NCBI GenBank assembly: GCA_900549445.1
Contig: UROS01000036.1
Span: 1 to 15,773, forward strand
Reading direction: 5' to 3'
Source of the DNA: an uncultured Porphyromonadaceae bacterium
Lineage (GTDB): Bacteria > Bacteroidota > Bacteroidia > Bacteroidales > Muribaculaceae
Length of the DNA stretch: 15,773 bases
In this document: one piece after another, positions 6,191 through 13,545 of the stretch
Position numbering within the stretch: position 1 is the stretch's first letter
Layout: each line of letters starts with the position of its first letter
The notes under the pieces: model-generated
What the model was told of the DNA's origin: nothing
The model's input: the letters and a program-made list of their open reading frames with translations, nothing else
The model's database searches: none
Program-made: the position numbers and the translations under genes

Positions 6191-8341
6191 ATGGAAATAT
6201 CATCTAAACTTAATTTGGCTGTTATGTCAGCAATCATAATAGGTTCGGCGGCTACAGTCGGCTGCTCGCAGCAGAAGATAGCTTACCCCGCCGCTCCGTC
6301 CGACACCACCGTGGTCGACAACTACTTCGGCATAGAGGTGAAAGACCCCTACCGTCCCCTCGAAAACGACACTTCGGCTGCAACCGCCGCATGGGTCAAA
6401 GCCGAAAACGAGGTTACGGAGCGCTATCTCAGCGCTATTCCGTATCGCGACAATCTCCGCAAGCGCCTTACCGAGCTTAACGACTACGCCAAGCAGGGCA
6501 CTCCCTGGCGCGGCAACGACGGCCTTTGGTACTTCTCGAAAAACGACGGCCTGAAAAACCAGTCGGTCATTTATCGCGCAGCAACCCCCCACGGCTACGA
6601 CGCTGAACTGTTTCTCGATCCTAATACTCTCAGCGACGACGGTACCGTGGCCCTTACAGGCCTCACCCAGTCGAAAGACGGCCGCTACACCGCCTACACC
6701 ATCTCGCGCAGCGGCTCGGACTGGACCGAAATTTACGTGATGGACACAAAGTCGAAGCAATTGCTCGACGACCACATCGAGTGGGCCAAGTTCACCGACG
6801 CCGCATGGTTCGGCGACGGTTTCTACTACAGCGCCTATCCGCGCCCCGAGGCCGGCAAGGAGTTTTCCAACGCCAATGCCGGCCATCAGGTCTACTACCA
6901 CACTATGGGCACCCCTCAGAGCAGCGACCGCCTCGTGTTTGATGACCCCGCGCACCCGCTCCACTTCCACACCGCGCAGGTTACGGAAACCGAACCCGTT
7001 CTCTTTGTCCACGACAGCGGCGAGGGCAACGGCAACGGCATCAGAATGAAAAATCTCCTTTCCTCAGCCAACGATTGGATTATCGTAGAGTCCACCCAGG
7101 ACTACGAAAGCTCCATTATCGACGTGGTCGGCGGAAAAATCTACATTCTTACATTCTTCGGAGCACCCAACCGCCGCATCATGGTGGCCGACGTGAAGAA
7201 CCCCGCCCGCGAAAACTGGAAAGCTCTCGTACCCGAACGCAAAGAGGTGCTGAAAGGCGCTCAGTTCGCCGGCGACAAACTCCTGCTCACCTACGAGAAA
7301 GACGCTTCCGACATGGTCGTCATCATGTCGGCCGACGGGAAGCAGGCCGATACGATGGAACTCCCCGCCCTCGGCAGCGTGAGCCTCAGTTCCGACCGAA
7401 AGGGGCCTGAGATTCTGTATTCGCTCACTTCGTTCACCTCTCCCGCCACCGTTTATGCCTACGACACCGACTCCCGTATATCCGAAATCCTCTTCACCCC
7501 CGAAATCAAGAATTTCAACCCCGACGACTACGTGACGGAGCAGGTGTTCTACCCCTCCGCCGACGGAACGAGAATCCCCATGTTCCTCACCTATAAGAAA
7601 GGGCTGAAGCGCGACGGCAGTAATCCCGTATACCTCTACGGTTACGGCGGCTTCAACATCTCGCTCACACCGTCCTTCTCCGCCAACCGCCTCCTCTGGC
7701 TCGAAAACGGCGGAATCTACGCCCAGACCAATCTCCGCGGAGGCTCCGAATACGGCGAGACCTGGCATCAGGCCGGAACGAAGCTCAACAAGCTCAACGT
7801 ATTCAACGATTTCATCGCCGCGGCCGAATATATGATCAAAGAGGGATGGACCTCGAAAGAGAATATAGCCATTGAGGGTGGCAGCAACGGCGGTCTGCTC
7901 GTAGGTGCCGTCACCAACATGCGTCCCGACCTCTTTAAGGTAGCCATTCCCCGCGTAGGCGTGATGGACATGATGCGCTACCACCTCTTCACCATCGGCT
8001 GGAACTGGGCACCTGACTACGGCACGAGCGCCGACTCGCGCAAGATGGCAGAATATCTCCGCGCATACTCCCCGGCCCACAATGTAAGAAACGACGGAAC
8101 TCCCTATCCCGCAATACTCGTCACAACCGCCGATCACGACGACCGTGTGGTGCCCGCCCACTCCTTCAAGTATGCCGCAGCTCTCCAGGCAGCTGATACC
8201 GGCGACGCTCCCAAGCTCATACGCATCGACAGCAAGGCCGGCCACGGCGCCGGAAAGCCGATGTCGAAAGTCATCGACGAGTATGCCGACATATATTCCT
8301 TCATTTTCCACAACATCGGAAAGGAGCCTCGGAAATATTGA
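6191..8341 (+). CDS. Prolyl oligopeptidase, S9A family, lipoprotein
   Basis: This 716-residue serine peptidase should cleave short peptides after proline in the periplasm. The N-terminus has a signal helix (LNLAVMSAIIIGSAATVG) and a likely lipobox Cys at residue 25; no KDD/QAD-like surface export signal follows, so a periplasmic anchor is more likely. Residues about 35-120 are the N-terminal part that starts with DPYRPLEND, and a beta-propeller follows to about 450. The C-terminal alpha/beta hydrolase domain carries GGSNGG with nucleophile Ser565, DHDDRVVP with Asp650 (Arg652 fits the substrate-binding Arg), and KAGHGAGKP with His685. These match the porcine enzyme's Ser554, Asp641 and His680. 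The length is normal for the family. The stop TGA shares one base with the next start (TGATG), so this gene leads a coupled set. Confidence 0.96.
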   Translation: MEISSKLNLAVMSAIIIGSAATVGCSQQKIAYPAAPSDTTVVDNYFGIEVKDPYRPLENDTSAATAAWVKAENEVTERYLSAIPYRDNLRKRLTELNDYAKQGTPWRGNDGLWYFSKNDGLKNQSVIYRAATPHGYDAELFLDPNTLSDDGTVALTGLTQSKDGRYTAYTISRSGSDWTEIYVMDTKSKQLLDDHIEWAKFTDAAWFGDGFYYSAYPRPEAGKEFSNANAGHQVYYHTMGTPQSSDRLVFDDPAHPLHFHTAQVTETEPVLFVHDSGEGNGNGIRMKNLLSSANDWIIVESTQDYESSIIDVVGGKIYILTFFGAPNRRIMVADVKNPARENWKALVPERKEVLKGAQFAGDKLLLTYEKDASDMVVIMSADGKQADTMELPALGSVSLSSDRKGPEILYSLTSFTSPATVYAYDTDSRISEILFTPEIKNFNPDDYVTEQVFYPSADGTRIPMFLTYKKGLKRDGSNPVYLYGYGGFNISLTPSFSANRLLWLENGGIYAQTNLRGGSEYGETWHQAGTKLNKLNVFNDFIAAAEYMIKEGWTSKENIAIEGGSNGGLLVGAVTNMRPDLFKVAIPRVGVMDMMRYHLFTIGWNWAPDYGTSADSRKMAEYLRAYSPAHNVRNDGTPYPAILVTTADHDDRVVPAHSFKYAAALQAADTGDAPKLIRIDSKAGHGAGKPMSKVIDEYADIYSFIFHNIGKEPRKY

Positions 8342-9273
8342 TGACAGGACTCCGCAACATATTCTCATTCATAGCCGCCGCGATGGCGCCGATACTGCTG
8401 ACGGGATGCTTCACCGGGGTTGAGTCTACCCCCCGCATCACCGCTTCCGATGTCAGGCGCACACGCCCCGTCGTGACGCCCGAAGACACTTTCCTCGCCG
8501 GAATCGGCGGGGAGTGCCCGGGGCAATGGCGCCCCGGCAAGCTCTTCTACGTGGCCGACCCGAAAGTGTCCATTATCTTCGGCGCTACTGCTCCGCGCGG
8601 CGAAAATCTCGCCGGAAAGTGGATAGCCTACGAGGGCGCCGGGGCTGTCGCCGGCGTGACGGGCAACGTTGAGACCGACCTGCGCTTCCGCTCACCCGCA
8701 GGCGCGGAGATGGTCTACCGAGTGGCCATGTCGCCTGACTCGCTCGCCGCCCGTCGCTCGCTCGAAGTGCCGTTCACAGTCGAGAAGTCGGTCGTGGATT
8801 CCGTCCGGAGCCGCCTGCAGGGACGCCGCTTCTACACCATGACCCGCGACTGGCGCAACGACAGCGACAAGATTGTGGGCGGCCGCAAGTTCGTGCCCGT
8901 TACCGTAGACTCCGTAACCCCGGGAACAGCCGTCTACCCCGTCAAGGTAGCGTTTCACGACGACAGCGGCCGTTCGGCGCGGCTCTTTCTGGCGCCCGGC
9001 GCCACCGGCTCTTCCCCGCGCACATTCGCCAATCTATTTGCCTTTTCCGACCCGCGCACGAGCCATCCCGCCATCAGCGACGAGAACTGGGCGCTCATAA
9101 TCGACGGCAAAGTGGCGCCCGACATGACCCGCGAGGAGTGCCGCCTCTCGCTCGGCGCGCCTGTCGACGTTGACCGCCGCGCCGGTTACAGTTTCCTGCA
9201 GGAAGTGTGGGTGTATGAAAACGGCATTTACCTGTTTTTTGAAGACGGACTTCTCCGGCGCTACAGACGATGA
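8341..9273 (+). CDS. Hypothetical lipoprotein with BamE-like C-terminal segment
   Basis: This 310-residue protein has a signal helix and lipobox LLTGC with Cys23, so it should be membrane-anchored in the periplasm. Residues about 30-230 have no motif I recognise. The last 65 residues read W..IIDGKV.PDMTREECRLSLG.P, then LQEVWVYENGIYLFFEDGLL. This is the pattern of SmpA/OmlA (BamE-like) folds, in which 'T.ee....G.P' precedes 'W.Y....y.F.dg.l'. A full BamE role is not implied. The frame also has a TTG at 8338, but the ATG at 8341 is preferred because it makes the TGATG overlap with the peptidase gene. The end overlaps the next start by four bases (ATGA), so all three genes are likely made together. 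Confidence 0.85.
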   Translation: MTGLRNIFSFIAAAMAPILLTGCFTGVESTPRITASDVRRTRPVVTPEDTFLAGIGGECPGQWRPGKLFYVADPKVSIIFGATAPRGENLAGKWIAYEGAGAVAGVTGNVETDLRFRSPAGAEMVYRVAMSPDSLAARRSLEVPFTVEKSVVDSVRSRLQGRRFYTMTRDWRNDSDKIVGGRKFVPVTVDSVTPGTAVYPVKVAFHDDSGRSARLFLAPGATGSSPRTFANLFAFSDPRTSHPAISDENWALIIDGKVAPDMTREECRLSLGAPVDVDRRAGYSFLQEVWVYENGIYLFFEDGLLRRYRR

Positions 9274-10034
9274 AGATTACATTTCTCGGAACAGGAACCT
9301 CAACCGGTGTGCCGCAGTTGCTATGCGACTGCCCCGTGTGCCGCTCCACCGATCCCCGCGACCGCCGCATGCGCTCGTCGGTGCTCATTGAGACCGGCAA
9401 TGCGTCTATCCTCATAGACTGCGGCCCCGATTTCTACCAGCAGATGCTCCGCTCCGGCACACGGAGTATCGACGCCGTCCTTCTGACCCACAGCCACTAC
9501 GACCACGTGGGCGGAATCGACGACCTGCGCCCCTTCTGCTACAGCATAGGCGGCCACTTACCCGTCTACTGCAAGGCCGACGTGGCGGCCGATTTGCGCT
9601 CCCGCGTTCCCTACTGCTTCGCCGCCCACCTCTATCCCGGAGTCCCCACTTTCGCCCTCCACGAAATCGACCGTCTTCCCTTTACCGCCGCCGGCGTGGA
9701 AATCACGCCCGTCCCCGTATGGCACGGGCGGCTCGACATACGCGGATTCCGCATCGGGCGCATGGCTTACATCACCGACTGCCTCCACCTTCCCCCCGAA
9801 TCGCTCGAACTCATAAAGGATCTCGACATTCTGGTCATAAACGCTCTCCGTATCAAAGAACATCCCTCCCACATGAACCTCAGCGAGGCGCTTGACGTTA
9901 TATCTGTAGCCAAGCCGCGGCAGGCGTTCCTCACCCACATGAGCGACGGAATGGGACTTCACGCCGAGGTCGACAAAACGCTGCCCCCCGGGGTCAGACT
10001 CGCTTACGACGGATTGGCTGCAGAAATTATCTGA
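9270..10034 (+). CDS. PhnP-like metallo-beta-lactamase-fold phosphodiesterase
   Basis: This 254-residue protein starts MKITFLGTGTSTGVP, the family hallmark. C19-D-C21-PV-C24 matches the CxCxxC part of the structural zinc site known in E. coli PhnP. The active-site motif is H74-S-H76-Y-D78-H79; further likely metal ligands are His152, Asp170 and His223 (LTHMS). HPSHMNLSEAL at about 198-208 fits the conserved His region. PhnP hydrolyses 5-phosphoribosyl 1,2-cyclic phosphate, but related proteins occur without phosphonate genes, and none are seen here, so the substrate is open. There is no signal peptide, so it is cytoplasmic. The ATGA overlap with the lipoprotein gene marks translational coupling. 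Confidence 0.9.
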   Translation: MKITFLGTGTSTGVPQLLCDCPVCRSTDPRDRRMRSSVLIETGNASILIDCGPDFYQQMLRSGTRSIDAVLLTHSHYDHVGGIDDLRPFCYSIGGHLPVYCKADVAADLRSRVPYCFAAHLYPGVPTFALHEIDRLPFTAAGVEITPVPVWHGRLDIRGFRIGRMAYITDCLHLPPESLELIKDLDILVINALRIKEHPSHMNLSEALDVISVAKPRQAFLTHMSDGMGLHAEVDKTLPPGVRLAYDGLAAEII

Positions 10035-10060
10035 TTTGCCAATTTTAACGTACAAGCGCT

Positions 10061-10789
10061 ATGATAAAAGTTACTTATCTCGACCACAGCGGTTTTGTGG
10101 TCGCAACCCCTCAGGCTTACCTCGTGTTTGATTTCTATAAAGATCCCGACAAGAAATTTGAACACGCCATCGACGCCGACCGCAAGCTGCCGGTGATTTT
10201 CTTCGTTTCGCACCATCATCCCGACCACTTCAACAAGTCGATTTTCGAACTTTGCCAGGATCGCGACCACGCCTACGTGCTGTCAAATGATATATTCTCC
10301 GATCTCGTACCCCAGAAGGGACTCTCTGTGGCATGGGTAAGCGCCGGCGACGTCATCGACTCACTCCCCGGCGGCATAACCGTCAAGGCCTACGGCTCGA
10401 CCGACGCCGGCGTGTCGTTTATGGTAACCCTCGCCGACGGCAGCCGCGTTTTCCATGCCGGGGACCTCAACGACTGGCACTGGCAGGACGAATCCTCCGA
10501 GCGCGAGGTTGCGAAAGCAGAGTCGAAATTCAAGACCATCGTGGACCGCATCGCCTCCGAGGTGCCCGAAATCAAGATTGCCATGTTCCCCGTCGACGCC
10601 CGTCAGGGTACCGACTTCGCACGCGGAGCCGAAATTTTCCTCAAGAGCGTGAAGGTAGACTACTTCTTCCCCATGCACTTCTTCGGCGAGAGCGGCAAGG
10701 CCTGCGACTTCAGCGACTACATCCCCGTGGGTGTGAAGACCACCGCCTACTGCCTCGACCATCCCGGCATGTCGGCCAAAATCGACTGA
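10061..10789 (+). CDS. UlaG-like metallo-beta-lactamase-fold hydrolase
   Basis: This 242-residue cytoplasmic protein has the metal motif SHHHPDHF, giving His51, His53, Asp55 and His56. Further likely ligands are Asp135 in FHAGDLN and His206 in FFPMHFFG. STDAGVSF at about 113-120 is typical of small MBL-fold hydrolases of the UlaG/YycJ-like type. The substrate is unknown. The gene starts 26 bases after the PhnP-like gene and ends the operon before a strong terminator. It belongs to a different MBL subfamily from its neighbour (no CxCxxC, different N-terminus), so the pair is not a simple duplication. Confidence 0.9.
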   Translation: MIKVTYLDHSGFVVATPQAYLVFDFYKDPDKKFEHAIDADRKLPVIFFVSHHHPDHFNKSIFELCQDRDHAYVLSNDIFSDLVPQKGLSVAWVSAGDVIDSLPGGITVKAYGSTDAGVSFMVTLADGSRVFHAGDLNDWHWQDESSEREVAKAESKFKTIVDRIASEVPEIKIAMFPVDARQGTDFARGAEIFLKSVKVDYFFPMHFFGESGKACDFSDYIPVGVKTTAYCLDHPGMSAKID

Positions 10790-10810
10790 CCCGATTCCTT
10801 CTGAAATAAA

Positions 10811-10859
10811 AACCGGAGGCTGCGCCTGTTATTAACTGCGTGGCCTCCGGTTCTGTTTC
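10811..10859 (+). terminator. Intrinsic terminator of the peptidase-MBL operon
   Basis: Perfect 10-base arms AACCGGAGGC (10811-10820) and GCCTCCGGTT (10843-10852) enclose a 22-base loop, and a short T-rich tail (CTGTTTCG) follows. It begins 22 bases after the UlaG-like stop. A long A run before it could also let it act on the other strand. Confidence 0.8.
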
Positions 10860-10872
10860 GTCAGTAGGGGGA

Positions 10873-10903
10873 ATTGTATTATGCTTTTTTATTGTTAACT
10901 TTG
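10873..10903 (+). promoter_or_regulatory. Promoter of the AraC-family gene
   Basis: ATTG at 10873-10876, one base from the TTTG consensus, is followed 19 bp later by TAACTTTG at 10896-10903, a full match to TAnnTTTG. The start of transcription near 10910 leaves a leader of about 15 nt before the ATG at 10925. Confidence 0.7.
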
Positions 10904-10924
10904 CGGTCTGAACAGGAAAGAATT

Positions 10925-11770
10925 ATGGCGATAAATCAGGAAGAAAATCTCGGCCCGATGAAGCTGATTTTCAACTACAACAACGTATTTTACAGCTTTT
11001 TCTATGATGACCTGAGCGGCTGCATACACCGCTCACGTGAGTACGCGCTCAATTATGTGTATTCAGGCGAGATGATTCTTGACAACGGCACCGAGAAAAT
11101 CCATGTGCGCAAGGGTGAATGTGTCTTCATTCCCCGTGACCATCATATCACTATGTATAAGAAGACCTACGAGGGGGAGCGTTATTGCGGTGTATTTCTT
11201 ATGTTCACCCGCAATTTTCTTCGTGAGATGTATGGCAAACTGTCGCTCAGCAAAATCAAGGCAAAGACAGCCAAACTCCCTGATGGAGTAATAAAACTGC
11301 CGAAGACAGTGGAACTCGCCAGTCTTTTCGCCTCGATGACTCCCTATTTCGACCCGGAGGTGAAGCCCAAGGCAAATTTCATGGAGCTGAAACTACAGGA
11401 GGGGCTGATGGCTCTTTTAGCTATTGATGACAGATTCGTGCCGACGATGTTCGATTTCAACGAGCCGTGGAAGATCGACATTCTCGGCTTCATGGAAGAT
11501 AACTTCATGTGTGACCTGAACATGGAGGAGATAGCTCATTATACCGGCCGGAGTCTCGCCACGTTCAAACGTGACTTTAAAAAAATCAGTGATCTGACTC
11601 CTGAAAAATGGCTTATAAAGAAACGCCTTGAAAAAGCGTATGAGCTTATGAAAACCGGGAAAAAGAAAGTGGTTGAGGTCTATGCGGAGGTCGGATTCCG
11701 CAATCCGTCGCATTTTTCAACTGCGTTCAAAAAAGAATTCGGTGTAGCTCCGACAGCGGTAATGAGCTGA
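10925..11770 (+). CDS. AraC-family transcriptional regulator
   Basis: This 281-residue protein has an N-terminal cupin-like sensing part (YALNYVYSGEMILDNG, then VRKGECVFIPRDHHITMYKK, about residues 30-80) and a C-terminal double helix-turn-helix at about 196-281. The first helix-turn-helix includes LNMEEIAHYTGRSLATFKRD; the second has the signature VVEVYAEVGFRNPSHFSTAF followed by KKEFGVAPTAVM. Length and layout are standard. I use the ATG at 10925 rather than the TTG at 10874, because the promoter box lies after the TTG. The base composition is visibly more AT-rich than the operon upstream. It likely regulates the hydrolase 81 bases downstream, and perhaps itself; the ligand is unknown. Confidence 0.93.
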   Translation: MAINQEENLGPMKLIFNYNNVFYSFFYDDLSGCIHRSREYALNYVYSGEMILDNGTEKIHVRKGECVFIPRDHHITMYKKTYEGERYCGVFLMFTRNFLREMYGKLSLSKIKAKTAKLPDGVIKLPKTVELASLFASMTPYFDPEVKPKANFMELKLQEGLMALLAIDDRFVPTMFDFNEPWKIDILGFMEDNFMCDLNMEEIAHYTGRSLATFKRDFKKISDLTPEKWLIKKRLEKAYELMKTGKKKVVEVYAEVGFRNPSHFSTAFKKEFGVAPTAVMS

Positions 11771-11796
11771 GAAACGACACTGAACTTTTCAGAAAT

Positions 11797-11804
11797 TATA
11801 TTTG
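11797..11804 (+). promoter_or_regulatory. Possible -7 box upstream of the hydrolase
   Basis: TATATTTG matches TAnnTTTG. I see no clear -33 TTTG at the right distance, so it may depend on an activator such as the AraC-family protein. A transcript from here would start inside the following hairpin. Confidence 0.4.
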
Positions 11805-11837
11805 AGCCTCACAGCAACTTCGCTGAGGGGCTCTTTG
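11804..11837 (+). terminator. Intrinsic terminator of the AraC-family gene
   Basis: GAGCCTC (11804-11810) pairs with GGGGCTC (11827-11833) with one G-T pair. After an A-A mismatch, CAGC pairs with GCTG around the loop AACTTC. The tail TTTGTG and then TTTT follows. It overlaps the candidate -7 box at 11797, so it could instead shape the hydrolase leader. Confidence 0.6.
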
Positions 11838-11839
11838 TG

Positions 11840-11847
11840 TAATTTTG
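11840..11847 (+). promoter_or_regulatory. Second possible -7 box, next to the hydrolase start
   Basis: TAATTTTG matches TAnnTTTG and ends five bases before the ATG at 11852. If used, the mRNA would start at or next to the start codon, almost leaderless. No -33 match is seen, so this is weak. Confidence 0.3.
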
Positions 11848-11851
11848 CACC

Positions 11852-12937
11852 ATGAACACAAAACAAATTCTTACAGTCTTTTTGTTATGCCTTACGGCAA
11901 TGCAAACTGACCTCCAAGCCTCCAATCCAAAAGAAAACAGAAACAATATGGAAAATCTGACTCTGACAAAAGAATGGGACAAGACGTTCCCCAAAAGTGA
12001 CAAGGTTGACCACAGCAAGGTGACATTCGTCAACCGCTACGGCATCACACTTGCCGCAGATATGTATAAACCCAAAGGCGCGACAGGCAAGCTTCCCGCT
12101 ATAGCCGTTTGCGGTCCCTTCGGCGCAGTCAAGGAGCAGGCGGCAGGACTATATGCCCAGGAGATGGCGGAGCGTGGTTTCCTGACCATAGCCTTCGACC
12201 CGTCGTTTACCGGCGAAAGCGGGGGCAGTCCGCGCTATATGACGTCGCCCGACATCAATACCGAGGATTTCAGCGCAGCAGTGGATTATCTGGTAACCAA
12301 TCCCGATGTTGATCCTCAGAAAGTAGGCATTATCGGTATATGCGGCTGGGGTGGTCTGGCAATCAACGCGGCAGCCGCCGATCCGCGCATCAAGGCCACC
12401 CTCGCGTCGACCATGTACGACATGAGCCGTGTAACTGCCAACGGTTATTTCGATGCCGACGACAGTGCGGAAGCACGCAATGCACTTCGCGAGAGTCTTG
12501 CTGCCCAGCGCACTGAGGACTATATCAATGGCACACCGAAACTTGGGGGCGGAGTGCCGGACGTTTTACCCGATGACGCGCCCAAGTTTCTCCGTGACTA
12601 CTACGACTATTATAAGACCAAACGCGGCTATCATCCGCGCTCGCTAAACTCCAACGGGGGAAGAAACGCGACATCCCCGATTCCGTGGATAAATTTCCCG
12701 CTGATGAGCCGTGCCGGAGAGATTGAGAATGCCGTAATGATTCTCCACGGTGAGAAAGCCCATTCGTTCTACTTCGGCAGCGATGCCTACAAGAAACTGA
12801 CCGTAACTCCGGGCAAGCCAAACAATAAGCTCTTCATGGTTATTCCCGGCGCAAGCCATATCGACCTCTACGATCAGAAGGATATAATTCCCTTTGCCGA
12901 GATTGAAAAGTTCTTCAACGAACATATCGGCAAATGA
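11852..12937 (+). CDS. Secreted alpha/beta hydrolase, YcjY/dienelactone-hydrolase-like
   Basis: This 361-residue protein has a signal peptide (QILTVFLLCLTAMQTDLQA, likely cut after about residue 23) and an alpha/beta hydrolase fold. YGITLAADMYKP starts the domain; LPAIAVCGPFGAVKEQ gives the oxyanion region; GIIGICGWGG is the nucleophile elbow with Cys164, as in YcjY-like and dienelactone hydrolases where Cys replaces Ser. AVMILHGEKAHS and the His in IPGASHIDLYD complete the likely triad. An unusual low-complexity stretch near KLGGGVPDVLPDD precedes the lid region. The substrate is unknown. It follows the AraC-family gene and shares its more AT-rich composition, so the two may have arrived together and form a regulator-target pair. 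Confidence 0.9.
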   Translation: MNTKQILTVFLLCLTAMQTDLQASNPKENRNNMENLTLTKEWDKTFPKSDKVDHSKVTFVNRYGITLAADMYKPKGATGKLPAIAVCGPFGAVKEQAAGLYAQEMAERGFLTIAFDPSFTGESGGSPRYMTSPDINTEDFSAAVDYLVTNPDVDPQKVGIIGICGWGGLAINAAAADPRIKATLASTMYDMSRVTANGYFDADDSAEARNALRESLAAQRTEDYINGTPKLGGGVPDVLPDDAPKFLRDYYDYYKTKRGYHPRSLNSNGGRNATSPIPWINFPLMSRAGEIENAVMILHGEKAHSFYFGSDAYKKLTVTPGKPNNKLFMVIPGASHIDLYDQKDIIPFAEIEKFFNEHIGK

Positions 12938-13026
12938 ACCCGGGGGGGGAATATACCCGCCGGACAATACGCTGACAGCATGCTGTTTGTACGGACGGGT
13001 TTCAATAACGGTTACTTAGCTCGGAT

Positions 13027-13191
13027 ATGAGTGAGGGTGAATTTCTCCACAAGTTGCGCGCACCTACGGAGCGCTTGCATGTGGCTACCATTAAGATGCT
13101 ACTACGCAGCATTATAGGCGGCTACGCCGCTGCCCGGGAACCGGTAATTAAAACAGTATTAGATCCTACATTTAGCGTCTGCTGTGTCTGA
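13027..13191 (+). CDS. Possible small protein of 54 residues
   Basis: An ATG at 13027 opens a frame to a TGA at 13189-13191. The product begins MSEGEFLHKLRAPTERLHV, continues with a helical-looking TIKMLLRSIIGGYAAAREPV and ends FSVCCV. The amino-acid mix looks protein-like, with amphipathic character but no clear membrane helix. A terminator-like hairpin starts at the last stop base, as expected for a short transcription unit. There is no recognised family, no clear promoter box, and the ORF is short enough to arise by chance. Its sense could also be part of a structured RNA. Confidence 0.3.
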   Translation: MSEGEFLHKLRAPTERLHVATIKMLLRSIIGGYAAAREPVIKTVLDPTFSVCCV

Positions 13192-13223
13192 GCATTTTAT
13201 TACCTTCGGTGAGAAATGCTTTT
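13191..13223 (+). terminator. Terminator-like hairpin after the 54-codon ORF
   Basis: Perfect arms AGCATTT (13191-13197) and AAATGCT (13214-13220) have an inner ACC-TTC-GGT stem-loop and a following TTT. The T run is short, so strength is moderate. Confidence 0.5.
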
Positions 13224-13231
13224 GATCTGGC

Positions 13232-13251
13232 GGGCGCTAAGTATAGCGCCC
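13232..13251. other. Perfect 8-bp-arm hairpin
   Basis: GGGCGCTA (13232-13239) and TAGCGCCC (13244-13251) surround the loop AGTA. It comes 11 bases after the previous hairpin, and CCTACCGGTTTT follows, so it could add to termination or be a structural element or protein-binding site. Confidence 0.6.
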
Positions 13252-13335
13252 CTACCGGTTTTCAACACTTTAGGGATCAGCTGCAAAACCCGGTTGAATT
13301 GTTAAAAATTCGCGCGCCTTGGCTAACGCCGGTTT

Positions 13336-13418
13336 CGAGGCTTCGCGCCCTCCGGGGCTCGCCTCGAGTATGTGGGGGTGGCGGTCTGCCCCACGGCTCC
13401 GCTTCGCTCCGCGGTGGG
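13336..13418. repeat. GC-rich block of nested inverted repeats, possibly dispersed
   Basis: CGAGGC (13336-13341) pairs with GCCTCG further on at about 13361; GTGGGG (13372-13377) pairs with CCCCAC (13389-13394); GCTCCGC is repeated directly around TTC near 13396-13412. All frames give Arg/Gly/Pro-rich peptides typical of spurious ORFs. Similar text seems familiar from other Bacteroidales intergenic regions, which would make it a dispersed element, but this is recollection and not verified. Confidence 0.4.
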
Positions 13419-13545
13419 TTAAAGAGACATCGTCCTTCCAGGGCTTTAAGGATATTTTTAACACCCGTCTTTTTACATTGACCCCACTTTAGCAGCGCTA
13501 TAACGTTGGCTATTCTTCAATTTTCAAAGTGTTTTAATGAATGGC

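Larger units (their letters stand above)
12938..13545. other. Long intergenic stretch with much inverted-repeat structure
   Basis: No known protein gene fits here. Seen in order are: a 12-bp palindrome ACAGCATGCTGT (12975-12986); a 54-codon ORF; two hairpins at 13191-13220 and 13232-13251; CCGGTTTT/AAAACCCGG inverted arms near 13255-13292; and a GC-rich set of hairpins at about 13336-13418. It may be a structured RNA, a mobile-element scar or a dispersed repeat. No rRNA or tRNA match is evident by eye. Confidence 0.6.

Noticed and set aside
7064..8368. 434-codon minus-strand ORF opposite the prolyl oligopeptidase
   Set aside because: The plus strand has a complete catalytic triad; the minus frame is Val/Gly/His-rich shadow, as is the one at 6227-7012.
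9270..10789. The two MBL-fold genes as a tandem duplication
   Set aside because: They differ in N-terminal motif, zinc-site cysteines and spacing of ligands, so they belong to different subfamilies.
10874..10924. TTG start that extends the AraC-family protein by 17 residues
   Set aside because: The promoter -7 box lies downstream of it, and the ATG at 10925 fits the expected N-terminus.
13209..13481. 90-codon plus-strand ORF and the overlapping 64-codon minus-strand ORF
   Set aside because: Both are Arg/Gly/Pro-rich and cross several perfect hairpins; the DNA looks structural or repetitive, not coding.
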